From positions 1,240,001 through 1,304,000 of the forward strand of contig OY829369.1 in assembly GCA_963691775.1 (NCBI GenBank): a stretch of DNA of 64,000 bases, in the 5' to 3' direction. Position 1 is the stretch's first letter, and each line of letters begins with the position of its first letter. The position numbers were made by a program, and so were the translations under genes. The notes under the pieces were generated by a model. The model had not been told where the DNA came from. It did no database searches and saw only the letters and a list, made by a program, of their open reading frames with translations. This document shows positions 17,464 to 27,595 of the stretch, piece by piece. Origin of the DNA: JAZBPO01 sp963691775. GTDB lineage: Bacteria > Pseudomonadota > Gammaproteobacteria > Pseudomonadales > Azotimanducaceae.

Positions 17464-18629
17464 AAGCGCTCCGCGGCTGCGCGCAGCGTGTCGTCGTCCT
17501 TTGCAAAGCACAGACGGAGCACGCGGTCTTGCGGCGGAGTGTCGTAGAACACCGATACGGGAATCGCGGCGACGCCATGCTCGACGGTCAGGCGGCGCAC
17601 GAAATCGACATCAACCTCGTCGCTGATCGCGCCGTAATCAGCCAGTTGGAAGTAGGTGCCGGACGACGGCGTCAGACGCAATCGCGAGGGCGCGAGCAAT
17701 TCAATGAGCAGGTCCCGCTTTGCCTGATAGAACGCGGGCAGTTGCAGATGATGCTCCGGATGCGCCGCAAGAAAGTCCGCGAGCGCGAGCTGCACCGGCG
17801 TGATCGTGGTGAAGGTGACGTATTGATGCACCTTGCGGAATTCGGCCGAAAGCGCCGGCGGCGCCACGCAGTATCCGACCTTCCAGCCGGTGACGTGATA
17901 GGTCTTGCCGAAAGAGCTGACGACGAACGCGCGCGCCGAAAGTGCATCGCGCAGCAACAGACTCTGGTGAGCCGCCCCGTCGAAGACGATGTGCTCGTAG
18001 ACCTCGTCCGCGAGCAGATAGATCCCCGTCCCCTCGACGAGCGCTTCGAGCGCGTCGAGGTCCGCCGAGGTGAACACCGAGCCGGTGGGATTGTGCGGGC
18101 TGTTGACGATGATCATGCGGGTTCGCGATGTGATCGAGTCGCGCACCGCATCCCAATCGACGGCGAAATCGGGTGCCCGCAATTGCAGATGCACGCAGCG
18201 TCCGCCGGCGAGTTCGACCGCAGGCTCGTAGGAGTCGTAGGCCGGGTCGAAGACGATGACCTCGTCCCCGGGGCGCACCACCGCGTGGATGGCACAGAAG
18301 AGCGCCTCCGTCGCCCCGGAGGTCACCGTGACCTCGTCCGTCTCGTCGACTGCGCGACCGTAGAGATCCCGAACCTTGTCCGCGATCGCGGCGCGCAAGG
18401 TGGGGACGCCGGTCATCGGCGGGTACTGATTGCGTCCATCGCGCAAATGAAAGGCCACGCGATCGAGCAGCGCCTCCGGGCCGTCGAAGTCGGGAAAGCC
18501 CTGCGACAGGTTCAACGCCCCGTGCGTCTGCGCGAGCGCAGACATCACGCTGAAGATCGTCGTGCCGACCTTCGGCAATTTCGTCTCCGGCGTCGGAGCC
18601 GGCGTCGGGGAGGCGTGCGCGGTGCTCAT
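17451..18629 (-). CDS. PLP aminotransferase, YbdL-like (probable methionine/glutamine transaminase)
   Basis: 392-residue fold-type I aminotransferase. It shows LSQGFPDFDGP near residue 41, ANL-like NSPHNPTGSVF, DEVYEHIVFDG, and the Schiff-base lysine in SSFGKTYHVTGWKVGY. These motifs place it with YbdL/kynurenine-glutamine transaminases, which favour methionine or glutamine. It overlaps the omega-amidase gene. With mtnB, mtnD and mtnC elsewhere in the window it is a good candidate for the last methionine-salvage step, transamination of 2-keto-4-methylthiobutyrate. That assignment is an inference from context. Confidence 0.88.
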   Translation of the reverse strand: MSTAHASPTPAPTPETKLPKVGTTIFSVMSALAQTHGALNLSQGFPDFDGPEALLDRVAFHLRDGRNQYPPMTGVPTLRAAIADKVRDLYGRAVDETDEVTVTSGATEALFCAIHAVVRPGDEVIVFDPAYDSYEPAVELAGGRCVHLQLRAPDFAVDWDAVRDSITSRTRMIIVNSPHNPTGSVFTSADLDALEALVEGTGIYLLADEVYEHIVFDGAAHQSLLLRDALSARAFVVSSFGKTYHVTGWKVGYCVAPPALSAEFRKVHQYVTFTTITPVQLALADFLAAHPEHHLQLPAFYQAKRDLLIELLAPSRLRLTPSSGTYFQLADYGAISDEVDVDFVRRLTVEHGVAAIPVSVFYDTPPQDRVLRLCFAKDDDTLRAAAERLCAI

Positions 18630-18636
18630 CGCGATC

Positions 18637-19677
18637 TCAGACGCCTGGCGTCGCGGGCTCGGGCGAGCAGCGCACCAGCAGCTTGCCGGTGTTGGCGCCG
18701 TCGAAGAGTCGATTCACCGCGTCGACCGCGTTCTCCAGGCCGTCGACGATGTCCGTGTCGTACTTGATCTGGCCGGAGGCGAGCCAGCCCGCCATCTCGG
18801 CGATGCCCTGGGGGAACTGCGGGAAGTAGTCGATGATGATGAAGCCCTTCACCAGCACCCGCTTCATGAGCAGCATCTGGTAGTTGTTCGGCCCAGCCAT
18901 GCCGGTGCTGTTGTCACCATCGTTGTAACCCGCAATGAGGCCACAGAGCGGGATCCGCGCGTTGAGATTCACCCGCTTGAGGACGGCATCGGTCACCGGG
19001 CCACCCGTGTTCTCGAAATAGACGTCGATCCCATTCGGACAGGCCGTCGCCAGCTCCGCATCGAGATCTGCCGTCTTGTAGTTCAGGGCCGCGTCGAAGC
19101 CGAGGTCCTCGATGAGGTGCCGGCACTTTTCATCGGAACCGGCGGTACCGACCACCCGGCAGCCCTTGATCTTGGCAATCTGGCCGACAATCTGGCCCAC
19201 CGCACCGGCCGCGGCGGACACGACCACCGTCTCGCCCGCCTGCGGCTTGCCGATGTCGAGGAGGCCGAAATAGGCCGTCATGCCCGTGGCGCCCAGAATG
19301 CTCATGTAGGCGTCGAGCTTGACGCCAGGCGCGAGCGGCATCTTGGTCAGCCCCATGCCGCCATCGACGAGCGTGTGCGAGGACCAGCCCCACATCCCCT
19401 GGACCACGTCACCGGGCGCAAAATCCGCGTGCTCGGACGCCTCGACTACACCAATCGTGCCGCCACGCATCACCTCGCCGAGTTCCACCGGCGGCATGTA
19501 CTGGTCCTGGGAAGAAGCCCAGATTCGATTCGTCGGATCGAGCGACAGATAAACGGTGCGCACGAGCACCTGACCGGCAGTCGGGGCCGACAGTTCGGTG
19601 GTCACCCAGTCGAAGTCATCGGTGCTCATGCGTCCGTCGGGACGGCGCTTGAGCGTCCAGGCGTGAGAGGTCGTCAT
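18637..19677 (-). CDS. NADP-dependent MDR oxidoreductase (CurA/LTB4DH-like)
   Basis: 346-residue zinc-independent medium-chain reductase. It has the SLDPTNRIWA segment typical of the leukotriene B4 dehydrogenase/YncB group, GATGMTAYFGLLDIG, the nucleotide motif AAAGAVGQIVGQIA, and YFENTGGPVTDAVL. Related enzymes reduce alpha,beta-unsaturated ketones and aldehydes with NADPH. The gene lies seven bases ahead of the aminotransferase gene and probably shares its transcript, although no metabolic link is obvious. Confidence 0.88.
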   Translation of the reverse strand: MTTSHAWTLKRRPDGRMSTDDFDWVTTELSAPTAGQVLVRTVYLSLDPTNRIWASSQDQYMPPVELGEVMRGGTIGVVEASEHADFAPGDVVQGMWGWSSHTLVDGGMGLTKMPLAPGVKLDAYMSILGATGMTAYFGLLDIGKPQAGETVVVSAAAGAVGQIVGQIAKIKGCRVVGTAGSDEKCRHLIEDLGFDAALNYKTADLDAELATACPNGIDVYFENTGGPVTDAVLKRVNLNARIPLCGLIAGYNDGDNSTGMAGPNNYQMLLMKRVLVKGFIIIDYFPQFPQGIAEMAGWLASGQIKYDTDIVDGLENAVDAVNRLFDGANTGKLLVRCSPEPATPGV

Positions 19678-19913
19678 CGCTCAGTCCTCATCTGAATTTT
19701 CGAGCAGGGCCTGCGCAGGGCGAGCAAGCCTAGCGCGAAGCGGCGAAGCGCCCAACCGGGCGGCGCGCCAAGCGCCCCCGCCAGGGCTGCATCGAGCTGC
19801 CTCCCTCGTGGCTGCCCGCGAGGATTCCAGTATCATTCGCACGCACGATGGCCGCTCTGTTCTGAACCCCTTACAGCGGGGCACGCGCCAGCTCAAGCAA
19901 ACGCGTCGGCAGT

Positions 19914-19935
19914 TTCATCGACACCGATCGATGAA
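19914..19935. promoter_or_regulatory. Candidate SahR operator upstream of sahR-ahcY
   Basis: Perfect 7-bp inverted repeat TTCATCG / CGATGAA separated by eight bases, 63 bases upstream of the sahR start. It is the most striking symmetry in the 320-base divergent region (19680-19998). SahR regulators usually repress their own operon through a palindromic site, so position and symmetry fit, but the exact site preference of this protein is unknown. The rest of the region shows no SAH- or SAM-riboswitch fold that I can recognise. Confidence 0.45.
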
Positions 19936-19998
19936 GGGTTGAGCGCGGCACCCGCGCCTGTCAGACTTCACTTTCTGCGTTTTTCTCAGAACCGTTTC

Positions 19999-21021
19999 AT
20001 GTCTACCGCGCCCGTCCCAGACGGATCCCTGCGCGAGGCGCCCTCCGGCGGAGAGGGTTCGCTCGTTGCCCTGCTCCGCGCCTGCTCTGATCCGGCGCGC
20101 CTGAATATCCTGCGCCTGCTCGCTGGCGATGCATTCGGCGTCGGCGAGCTGGGTGTATTGCTCGGTCTGGGTCAGGCCACGGTCAGCCACCATTTGAAGG
20201 CGCTCACCGAGACGGGCCTGCTCACGGCCCGGCGAGACGGTACGCACACCTTTTATCGCCGTTCCCTCCCGGAAGCCGGCACCGGCGCGGCGGTCCACGC
20301 AGCCCTCCTTCAAGAGCTCGACGCCCTGCCGCTGAGCACAGCCCAGGAGGACGCCCGCGCGGCGGTCTACGACACCCGCGCCGAGCGCAGCCGGGAGTTC
20401 TTTTCGAGACACGCGGATCGCTTCGAGTCCTCGCGCGACCTCATTGCGCTGCCGAACGCCTATCTGCCAGAGCTCGCCGAATTGCTGCCCACCCCGGCCG
20501 AGGGGGCCCGCAGCCGCGCCCTCGAAGTGGGGCCCGGCCCAGGGGAGTTCCTGCCGGCGCTCGCGACGCGCTATGAGGCGGTCGCCGCAGTCGACATCTC
20601 GGCCGAGATGCTCGAGCGCGCGCGCGCTCTGATCCGGAACGCCGGACTCAGCGGCATCGAGCTCATGGAGGGCGACCTTCTCACGGTCGATCTGCCAGCA
20701 GCCGCGTACGACGTCGCCGTGTGCGCCATGGTGCTGCACCACGTTCCGCGGCCGGCGGCTCTGTTCGCGCGCCTCGCATCGCTGCTCGCACCAGGCGGCA
20801 CGCTGCTTGTCGCCGAGCTGTGTCTCCACGGCCAGGACTGGACCCGCGATCACTGCGGTGACGTCTGGCCCGGCTTCGACACCGAAGAGTTGCGCACCTG
20901 GGCCACGCGCGCGGGCCTCACGGTCGGCGCCAGCCAGTTTCTGGCCCAGCGCAACGGCTTCCGTATCCAGCTTCTTCGCTTCGAGGCCCCTGTGGGCACC
21001 GTCGCCTCGAACATCAACTGA
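19999..21021 (+). CDS. sahR: SahR-type regulator: ArsR helix-turn-helix fused to SAM/SAH-binding methyltransferase domain
   Basis: 340-residue fusion. Residues 23-90 form an ArsR-type winged helix (LLRACSDPARLNILRLL, GQATVSHHLKALTETGLL) without metal-binding cysteines. From about residue 135 a class I methyltransferase fold follows, with the SAM motif ALEVGPGPGEFLPAL and VAVCAMVLHHVPRPAALF. In the SahR family this domain senses S-adenosylhomocysteine and controls the methyl cycle. Location directly upstream of ahcY (31-base gap) is the diagnostic context. The ATG at 19999 is preferred to an upstream in-frame start because the ArsR domain begins about 20 residues later. Confidence 0.85.
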   Translation: MSTAPVPDGSLREAPSGGEGSLVALLRACSDPARLNILRLLAGDAFGVGELGVLLGLGQATVSHHLKALTETGLLTARRDGTHTFYRRSLPEAGTGAAVHAALLQELDALPLSTAQEDARAAVYDTRAERSREFFSRHADRFESSRDLIALPNAYLPELAELLPTPAEGARSRALEVGPGPGEFLPALATRYEAVAAVDISAEMLERARALIRNAGLSGIELMEGDLLTVDLPAAAYDVAVCAMVLHHVPRPAALFARLASLLAPGGTLLVAELCLHGQDWTRDHCGDVWPGFDTEELRTWATRAGLTVGASQFLAQRNGFRIQLLRFEAPVGTVASNIN

Positions 21022-21052
21022 ACGCCCACCGCCCTATCAGAGGACACAAGAC

Positions 21053-22420
<1,368 letters not shown>

Positions 22421-22431
22421 GCGAGCCCGGC

Positions 22432-23568
22432 ATGCGGCCCCGTGGCCTGATCGCGTGGTCGCGCATGCTGCGCCTCGTCCTTACCGGCGCCTGCGTTCTG
22501 CAGGTGCCGGCGCACGGGGGCGAGGCCGCCGCGGCCGACGCCACGAACGAGCGCGGCTACCTCACCTTCTACCTCGACAACGATCTATTCGGCGGTACCG
22601 ACCGCAATTACACCAACGGGGCCCGCCTTTCATGGATTTCCGAGGCCGCGCCCCTCGTCGACGTCCCCCCGCTGCGCACCCGGCTGGAAACCCTTGCCAC
22701 GGCCGATTCCGATCTGATCGCGCGCCTGTCAGGCTTTCGCAGCACGAGCCTTAGGGATGCAACGCTCGAACTGAATTACGGCCTCTCCCTCACGCAGCTC
22801 ATGTTCACGCCCGAAGACCTGCTGCCGACCACACAACCGGTCGGGCAGCGGCGCTACGCCGGCTGGCTCGGCATCGGTTTTTCCGTACACGCGCGCGACG
22901 ATCAGGCCCTGAACACGGCCGAACTCATCCTCGGCACCACCGGCCCGAACAGCCTCGCGCACGAAGCTCAGGACCTCGTCCACGATCTGCGCAACTTCGA
23001 CAAGTTCCAGGGCTGGGACGACCAGATTCCGAACGAGGTCACGCTCGACTTCGTGTTTACGCAGAAGCGGCGCATTCGCATCCTCGATCGGCGCGACGTC
23101 GGCTTCAGCATCGATGGCCTCGCCGAGGCCGGCGCACGCCTGGGCACCTTCCGCACGAATGCACAGATCGGCGGCTTCTTTCGCGCGGGCCTCAACCTGC
23201 CAGCAGATTTCTCCGATCCGCGCGTCACCGCCACCTCCTACTCACACCAGGTGTTCGAGCGCCGTACGGCGGGACGCCAGACGGCGGGGCGCCCGACGGC
23301 GGGGCGCCGCCCCGCCTGGTCGGTGTACGCGCTGTTCGGTTTCCAGGGCAGCGCGATCGGCTTCGACGCGACGCTCGACGGCCCCCTGTTCTCGGACTTC
23401 GACACCGGTAACGACCGCGAGCCCTGGGTAGGCGAGCTCTTCGCGGGGTTCGGAACGCGCCTTGGCCCCATCGAATTCAGCTACGCACATACCTTTCGCA
23501 GCAAAGCGTTCGCAGAGCAGCGCGGCGGCACCAACTTCGGCTCCATCGCCATCCGCGCCCGGCTCTGA
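22432..23568 (+). CDS. lpxR: Lipid A deacylase LpxR-family outer-membrane protein
   Basis: 378-residue outer-membrane beta-barrel of the DUF2219/LpxR family, which removes the 3'-acyloxyacyl group of lipid A. A signal peptide is followed by FYLDNDLFGGTDRNYTNGARLSW, containing the Asn-Asp pair and the Ser/Thr region of the active site, and GPNSLAHEAQ supplies the His region. The barrel ends in a strand closing with Arg-Leu. An Arg-rich surface segment is built from three TAGRx repeats (residues 279-293). The gene follows ahcY by 11 bases but has no evident metabolic link to it. Confidence 0.85.
   Translation: MRPRGLIAWSRMLRLVLTGACVLQVPAHGGEAAAADATNERGYLTFYLDNDLFGGTDRNYTNGARLSWISEAAPLVDVPPLRTRLETLATADSDLIARLSGFRSTSLRDATLELNYGLSLTQLMFTPEDLLPTTQPVGQRRYAGWLGIGFSVHARDDQALNTAELILGTTGPNSLAHEAQDLVHDLRNFDKFQGWDDQIPNEVTLDFVFTQKRRIRILDRRDVGFSIDGLAEAGARLGTFRTNAQIGGFFRAGLNLPADFSDPRVTATSYSHQVFERRTAGRQTAGRPTAGRRPAWSVYALFGFQGSAIGFDATLDGPLFSDFDTGNDREPWVGELFAGFGTRLGPIEFSYAHTFRSKAFAEQRGGTNFGSIAIRARL
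23266..23310. repeat. Three in-frame 15-bp repeats inside lpxR
   Basis: Units beginning ACGGCGGG at 23266, 23281 and 23296 encode TAGRQ, TAGRP and TAGRR. The copy number can change without a frameshift, altering a positively charged loop of the barrel protein. Confidence 0.85.
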
Positions 23569-23591
23569 ACGCGCGGGCTCGACCGAACGCC

Positions 23592-24440
23592 TTAGGCGAC
23601 GCCGAGCTCCTCGAGACGCTCCTGCAGATATGCGTCGGCCGTGTAGCGCTCAGAGAGAACCACTTCCGGCCGCGGATGCAGGAACAGCGGCAGCGACATG
23701 CGCGCGCCCTCATCCGTGCCGCCCGGCGGATTGACCACGCGATGGGTCGTAGACGGCAGCCAGCCCGCCGTCACTTCCTGAAGCATGTCGCCGACGTTGA
23801 CGACGAGATTGCCGAAGTCGCAGGGCACGGGCACCCACTCGCCCGTCCGTGTTTTCACCTCGAGCCCCGGAGCGCTCGCTGCCGGCAACACCGTGAGCAG
23901 ATTGATGTCCTCGTGAGCCGCCGCGCGGAGAGCGTCCGTCGCTTCCGCGCCCGTCATGCGCGGATAGTGCAGCACGCGCAGGAGCGTGCTCGGGCTGTCC
24001 TGAATCATCTGTGACAGCGGCTCCGAGAACCGGCGGGCCACCTCCTCCGGGGCGTGCTTTTCGACCCAGCCGAGCAGCTGGCCGGCAACCTGTTCGGCCG
24101 CCTCGTAATAGCGCCTCAGGTCCGCACGCAGCGCCTCTGGACAGCGACCGCTCGGGTAGTAGTGAAAGTACTCCTTGATGTCCCGCACGGCATGGCCCTT
24201 GGCCATCTCCGACACGTCAGCCGGGAAGTAGCCGTCGTGCTCGACGCGACGGAACAGGAAGTCGTACTTCGCATCGGAGGCGAAGAAGTCCGTCCAGGCC
24301 TCGTAGATACGGTCGACGAGCGCAGGATCGAGGGGGTGCTCGCGAAGCACGCCGAATCCGGTTTCACGCAGGGAGGCCACGAAGGCTTCGTCCGCCCCTT
24401 CGGCGGTGAAGTCGACGGCAACAAGAAGCGGCTCGCTCAC
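23592..24440 (-). CDS. Isopenicillin N synthase-like Fe(II) oxygenase
   Basis: 282-residue non-haem iron oxygenase of the 2OG/IPNS superfamily. The metal triad is visible: HED in AAHEDINLLTVL and His in LPSTTHRVVNPPGG, followed by Arg/Ser in ARMSLPLFLHP, which binds the 2-oxoglutarate carboxylate. The N-terminal DIOX_N-like part contains FFASDAKYDF and EMAKGHAVRDIKEYFHYYP. The substrate is unknown. The gene is followed on the same strand, after 10 bases... in transcription order it comes after the nucleoside transporter gene, so the two may share a transcript. Confidence 0.83.
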   Translation of the reverse strand: MSEPLLVAVDFTAEGADEAFVASLRETGFGVLREHPLDPALVDRIYEAWTDFFASDAKYDFLFRRVEHDGYFPADVSEMAKGHAVRDIKEYFHYYPSGRCPEALRADLRRYYEAAEQVAGQLLGWVEKHAPEEVARRFSEPLSQMIQDSPSTLLRVLHYPRMTGAEATDALRAAAHEDINLLTVLPAASAPGLEVKTRTGEWVPVPCDFGNLVVNVGDMLQEVTAGWLPSTTHRVVNPPGGTDEGARMSLPLFLHPRPEVVLSERYTADAYLQERLEELGVA

Positions 24441-24450
24441 GGCAGCACCC

Positions 24451-25662
24451 TCAGAACGCCAGGAAGAAGCCGGCGAGCGACGCGCTCATGAGATTCGCGA
24501 GCGTCGCCGTCAGCAGGGCGCGCAGACCGAACCGGGCAAGGTCCTCGCGCCGCGTCGGCGCGATCGAGCCGATCCCCCCGAGCAGGATCGCGATCGACGA
24601 GAAGTTCGCGAAACCGCACAGGGCGAAGGTGATGATCGCCTGCGCGCCAGCGGAGAACTGATCCTTCACTTCAGCGAACGCGAAGTAGGCGATGAATTCG
24701 TTCACGACAACCTTCTGGCCGATGAAGCTGCCCGCCATGCCTGCCTCGGCCCAGGGCACCCCCATGGCCCAGGCGAGGGGCTGCAGGACGAAACCGAGGA
24801 TCACCTCGAAGGTCAGGCCTTCGACGCCGACCAGATCGCCCAGGCCGCCGATGATGCCGTTGAGCAAAGCGATCAGCGCCGTGAACGCGACCAGCATTGC
24901 GCCGACGGCGAGCGCGATCTGCATGCCTGAAAGGGCCCCCGTCGCCGCTGCGTCGAACACGTTCACGCTCACGATCTCGGCGCTTTCGTCGAGATCCGCG
25001 AGGTCGTTCTTCGGCGTTTCGGTTTCCGGCATCACGATCTTGGCCATGGCGAACCCTCCCGGCGCGGCCATGAAGGAGGCCGCGATGAGGTACTTCAGCT
25101 CGATGCCAATCGCCGCATAGCCGGCCATGACAGAACCCGCGATGGTGGCCATGCCGCCCACCATGACCGCGAAGAGCTCGGAGGTCGTCATGGTCGCGAT
25201 GAAGGGGCGAACCACGAGAGGCGCCTCGGACTGACCGATGAAGATGTTCGCCGCTGCGGACAGGGACTCGGGGCGCGAGGTCTGCAGCGCGCGCTGGAGA
25301 AGACCACCGATGCCACGGATCAGCCAACCCATGATGCCGACGTGATAGAGCACGGACACGAGCGCGGAGAAGAAGACGATGACCGGCAACACGCGGAACG
25401 CAAAGACGAAGCCGAACCCGTCATCGACGGCCGGGCCGAACATGAACTCGATGCCATCGCGACTGTACCCGAGGACGTTGTCGACGCCGCTCGCGAGGCG
25501 CTCGAGGGCCGATTTGCCGATCGGCAGATACAGGACCAGGCCACCGAGCACCGCCTGGAGCGCAAAGGCACCGCCTACCGTGCGCCAGTTGATTGCTTGA
25601 CGATTCAGGGACAGCGCCCACGCAAGGGCAGGCAGCAAAAGAATTCCGACGAGGCTTGTCAC
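24451..25662 (-). CDS. CNT-family nucleoside transporter (NupC-like)
   Basis: 403-residue inner-membrane concentrative nucleoside transporter with about ten helices. Signature blocks are present: VLPVIVFFSALVSVLYHVGI, FIGQSEAPLVVRPF (nucleoside binding), IGQKVVVNEFIAYF (second half-site) and ITFALCGFANFSSIAILLGG. The start is a GTG at 25662. Transport is probably driven by H+ or Na+. Together with ahcY, which releases adenosine, and with methionine salvage it fits nucleoside recycling, although that is only a neighbourhood argument. Confidence 0.92.
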   Translation of the reverse strand: MTSLVGILLLPALAWALSLNRQAINWRTVGGAFALQAVLGGLVLYLPIGKSALERLASGVDNVLGYSRDGIEFMFGPAVDDGFGFVFAFRVLPVIVFFSALVSVLYHVGIMGWLIRGIGGLLQRALQTSRPESLSAAANIFIGQSEAPLVVRPFIATMTTSELFAVMVGGMATIAGSVMAGYAAIGIELKYLIAASFMAAPGGFAMAKIVMPETETPKNDLADLDESAEIVSVNVFDAAATGALSGMQIALAVGAMLVAFTALIALLNGIIGGLGDLVGVEGLTFEVILGFVLQPLAWAMGVPWAEAGMAGSFIGQKVVVNEFIAYFAFAEVKDQFSAGAQAIITFALCGFANFSSIAILLGGIGSIAPTRREDLARFGLRALLTATLANLMSASLAGFFLAF

Positions 25663-25726
25663 GACTCGGTTCTGGGAGCTCGGTGAGAAGGTGCGAGCGC
25701 GAAGTCTACACGGCCAGCGGGAGGTG

Positions 25727-26242
25727 TCAGGCCTTCGCTGCGGCCCAGGCGTGCAACACGGTCAACTGGAGTCGTCGGGCGTCCGGCGCCGCGCGATGCA
25801 CCATCGGGCCATGGCCCGCATCAACGGCCTCGCGCGCCCGCTGCCAGGCAGCAATTTCATCCTCGTTGAGCAGCATGCGGATCGTGTCGATGCGGAAATT
25901 CTGCGCGAAGCCGGCGCTGTCGAAGAGCCGCGCAACCCAGGACGCATCAAAGCTCCAGGCGTCACTGTAGACGCAGTTACCCGCAAGGCGAGCATTGAGC
26001 AGCGCGGCGACCTCGACAACGCTGCGTCCGTGCACGAGCAGCTCCTGACGATCGATGCCGTGAACCCTCTCCGCCTCCGGGTCCCAATGCGACCAGTCCG
26101 GCGCTGGGTGAATCAGATAGGCCTCGGTCGCGCCGTCCGGGAAAGCGAGACCGATCTCGATCGGGTAGCTGCCGCGTCCGAAGCCCGAGGCTTCGACATC
26201 GAGGATAATGGGCAGCGCGCGATCGACCGCGGCGTCGTTCAT
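25727..26242 (-). CDS. DnaQ-like 3'-5' exonuclease
   Basis: 171-residue single-domain DEDD exonuclease. Exo I is LDVEASGFGRGSYPIEIG (Asp and Glu ligands), exo II lies around YSDAWSFDASWVARLF, and exo III is HRAAPDARR with the His-x(4)-Asp pattern of the DEDDh group. Small stand-alone proteins of this sort degrade single-stranded nucleic acid; the particular substrate is unknown. Transcribed divergently from mtnB; about 115 bases separate them. Confidence 0.8.
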   Translation of the reverse strand: MNDAAVDRALPIILDVEASGFGRGSYPIEIGLAFPDGATEAYLIHPAPDWSHWDPEAERVHGIDRQELLVHGRSVVEVAALLNARLAGNCVYSDAWSFDASWVARLFDSAGFAQNFRIDTIRMLLNEDEIAAWQRAREAVDAGHGPMVHRAAPDARRLQLTVLHAWAAAKA

Positions 26243-26359
26243 GTGCAGAGTCCGGCTCGCAAGCAGCGCGCGATCCTAGCAGCTGCGCCGCTGAGGCAGG
26301 GAGTCTTCGAGGACGCGTGTTATTCTGCCGTGCCGCAACGCTAAGCCTGCAGGCCGCAC

Positions 26360-27037
26360 ATGGCGTCCGCCGCCCATCCGATCGCCGACTTCTCGAACGA
26401 GGCCTTCCGCGCACGCTGCGACGTCCTCGATCGCCTGCTCGGCGACTTCGCGCGCCGCGGCTGGACGCCCGCAACAAGCAGCAACTTTTCCTTCCGCGTG
26501 AGCAGCACGCATTGCGCCGTGACTGCCTCCGGCGGTGACAAGTCCTCGGTGGCGCCAGAGGACTTCGTTATCACGGATCTTAGCGGCACCTTGATCGCCG
26601 GCGCAGAGGGCCGCAGGCCGTCCGCGGAAGCTGGCCTCCATCAGGCGCTCTATCGCCGCGATCCACGGATTGGCGCGATCCTGCACACGCACGCGCCGCG
26701 CGCCGTTCTCGCCGCGCGCCTGCTCAGCGATCGGCCGATCCTGCTCGCCGACTACGAGCTGCTGAAAGCGTTCACCGGCGTTGACACGCACGAGGCCACG
26801 CTGCCGGTTCCGGTCCTGGCCAACGACCAAGATATCGAGCGCCTCGCCGCCCATGCCGATGCTGCCCTCGACGCCGCGCCGAGCGCCTGGGCCTATCTGA
26901 TCGACGGCCATGGCGTGTACGCGTGGGGCGCAGATCTACCGTCCGCCGCGCGGCACCTCGAAGCCCTCGACTACCTGTTGGGCATCGAACTCGAACTCAC
27001 CCGGCACCGCGCATACACCATGAGGAACGCACCGTGA
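26360..27037 (+). CDS. mtnB: Methylthioribulose-1-phosphate dehydratase
   Basis: 225-residue zinc enzyme of the class II aldolase fold in the methionine salvage pathway. Motifs: TPATSSNFSFRV, TASGGDKSSVAPEDFVITD, RPSAEAGLHQALYRRDP, the zinc His pair in ILHTHAPRAV, and the third His in LIDGHGVYAWG. It is the first gene of a tight operon; the downstream mtnD start overlaps its stop by four bases. The pathway's mtnA and mtnK/mtnP are not in the window. Confidence 0.93.
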   Translation: MASAAHPIADFSNEAFRARCDVLDRLLGDFARRGWTPATSSNFSFRVSSTHCAVTASGGDKSSVAPEDFVITDLSGTLIAGAEGRRPSAEAGLHQALYRRDPRIGAILHTHAPRAVLAARLLSDRPILLADYELLKAFTGVDTHEATLPVPVLANDQDIERLAAHADAALDAAPSAWAYLIDGHGVYAWGADLPSAARHLEALDYLLGIELELTRHRAYTMRNAP

Positions 27038-27591
27038 GCCGACTACGCATCTTTGCCGATACGGTCGCCGACGACGCCACCGTCACCCTGCTCGCGCAGC
27101 ATCAGGACGCAGACCAGATCGCCAGCGCGCTCGCTGGAGCAGGCATCCGCTTCGAACGATGGCCAACGCATGAGGCCATCGCAGCCGGCGCAGAGCAGGC
27201 GGTCGTCCTGGATGCCTATGCGCAGGAGATCGAACGCCTGTCGACCGCCGAGGGGTACCAGGCGGCCGACGTCGTGAGCATGGACCCGGACCATCCCGAG
27301 AAGGGCGCCATGCGGCAGAAGTTCCTTGCCGAACACACCCACGGCGAGGACGAAGTTCGCTTCTTCGTAGACGGCGCGGGCTTGTTCACGCTGCACGTGG
27401 AGGACCGCGTCTACGAGGTACTGTGCGAGCGCGGTGATCTGATCGGCGTTCCCGCGGGAACGCGCCACTGGTTCGACATGGGCCCGAATCCGAGCTTCTG
27501 TGCGGTGCGCCTGTTCACGAATCCGGACGGCTGGGCCGCGGACTTCACCGGTGAGGACATCGCGGAGCGCTTTCCGCGTCTGGAGAACTGA
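27034..27591 (+). CDS. mtnD: Acireductone dioxygenase
   Basis: 185-residue cupin metalloenzyme that oxidises acireductone to 2-keto-4-methylthiobutyrate and formate (Fe form) or to an off-pathway product plus CO (Ni form). The ligand set is EHTHGEDEVRFFVDG (two His, Glu) plus GTRHWFDMG (third His). The GTG start at 27034 sits within the GTGA overlap with the mtnB stop. Formate made by this enzyme is noteworthy because a formate-dehydrogenase-like gene occurs later in the window, but a direct link is speculative. Confidence 0.94.
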   Translation: MSRLRIFADTVADDATVTLLAQHQDADQIASALAGAGIRFERWPTHEAIAAGAEQAVVLDAYAQEIERLSTAEGYQAADVVSMDPDHPEKGAMRQKFLAEHTHGEDEVRFFVDGAGLFTLHVEDRVYEVLCERGDLIGVPAGTRHWFDMGPNPSFCAVRLFTNPDGWAADFTGEDIAERFPRLEN

Positions 27592-27595
27592 GCAG

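Noticed and set aside
19680..19998. SAH or SAM riboswitch upstream of sahR-ahcY
   Set aside because: I could not find the conserved SAH-riboswitch cores or pairing; only a simple palindrome fits a protein operator.
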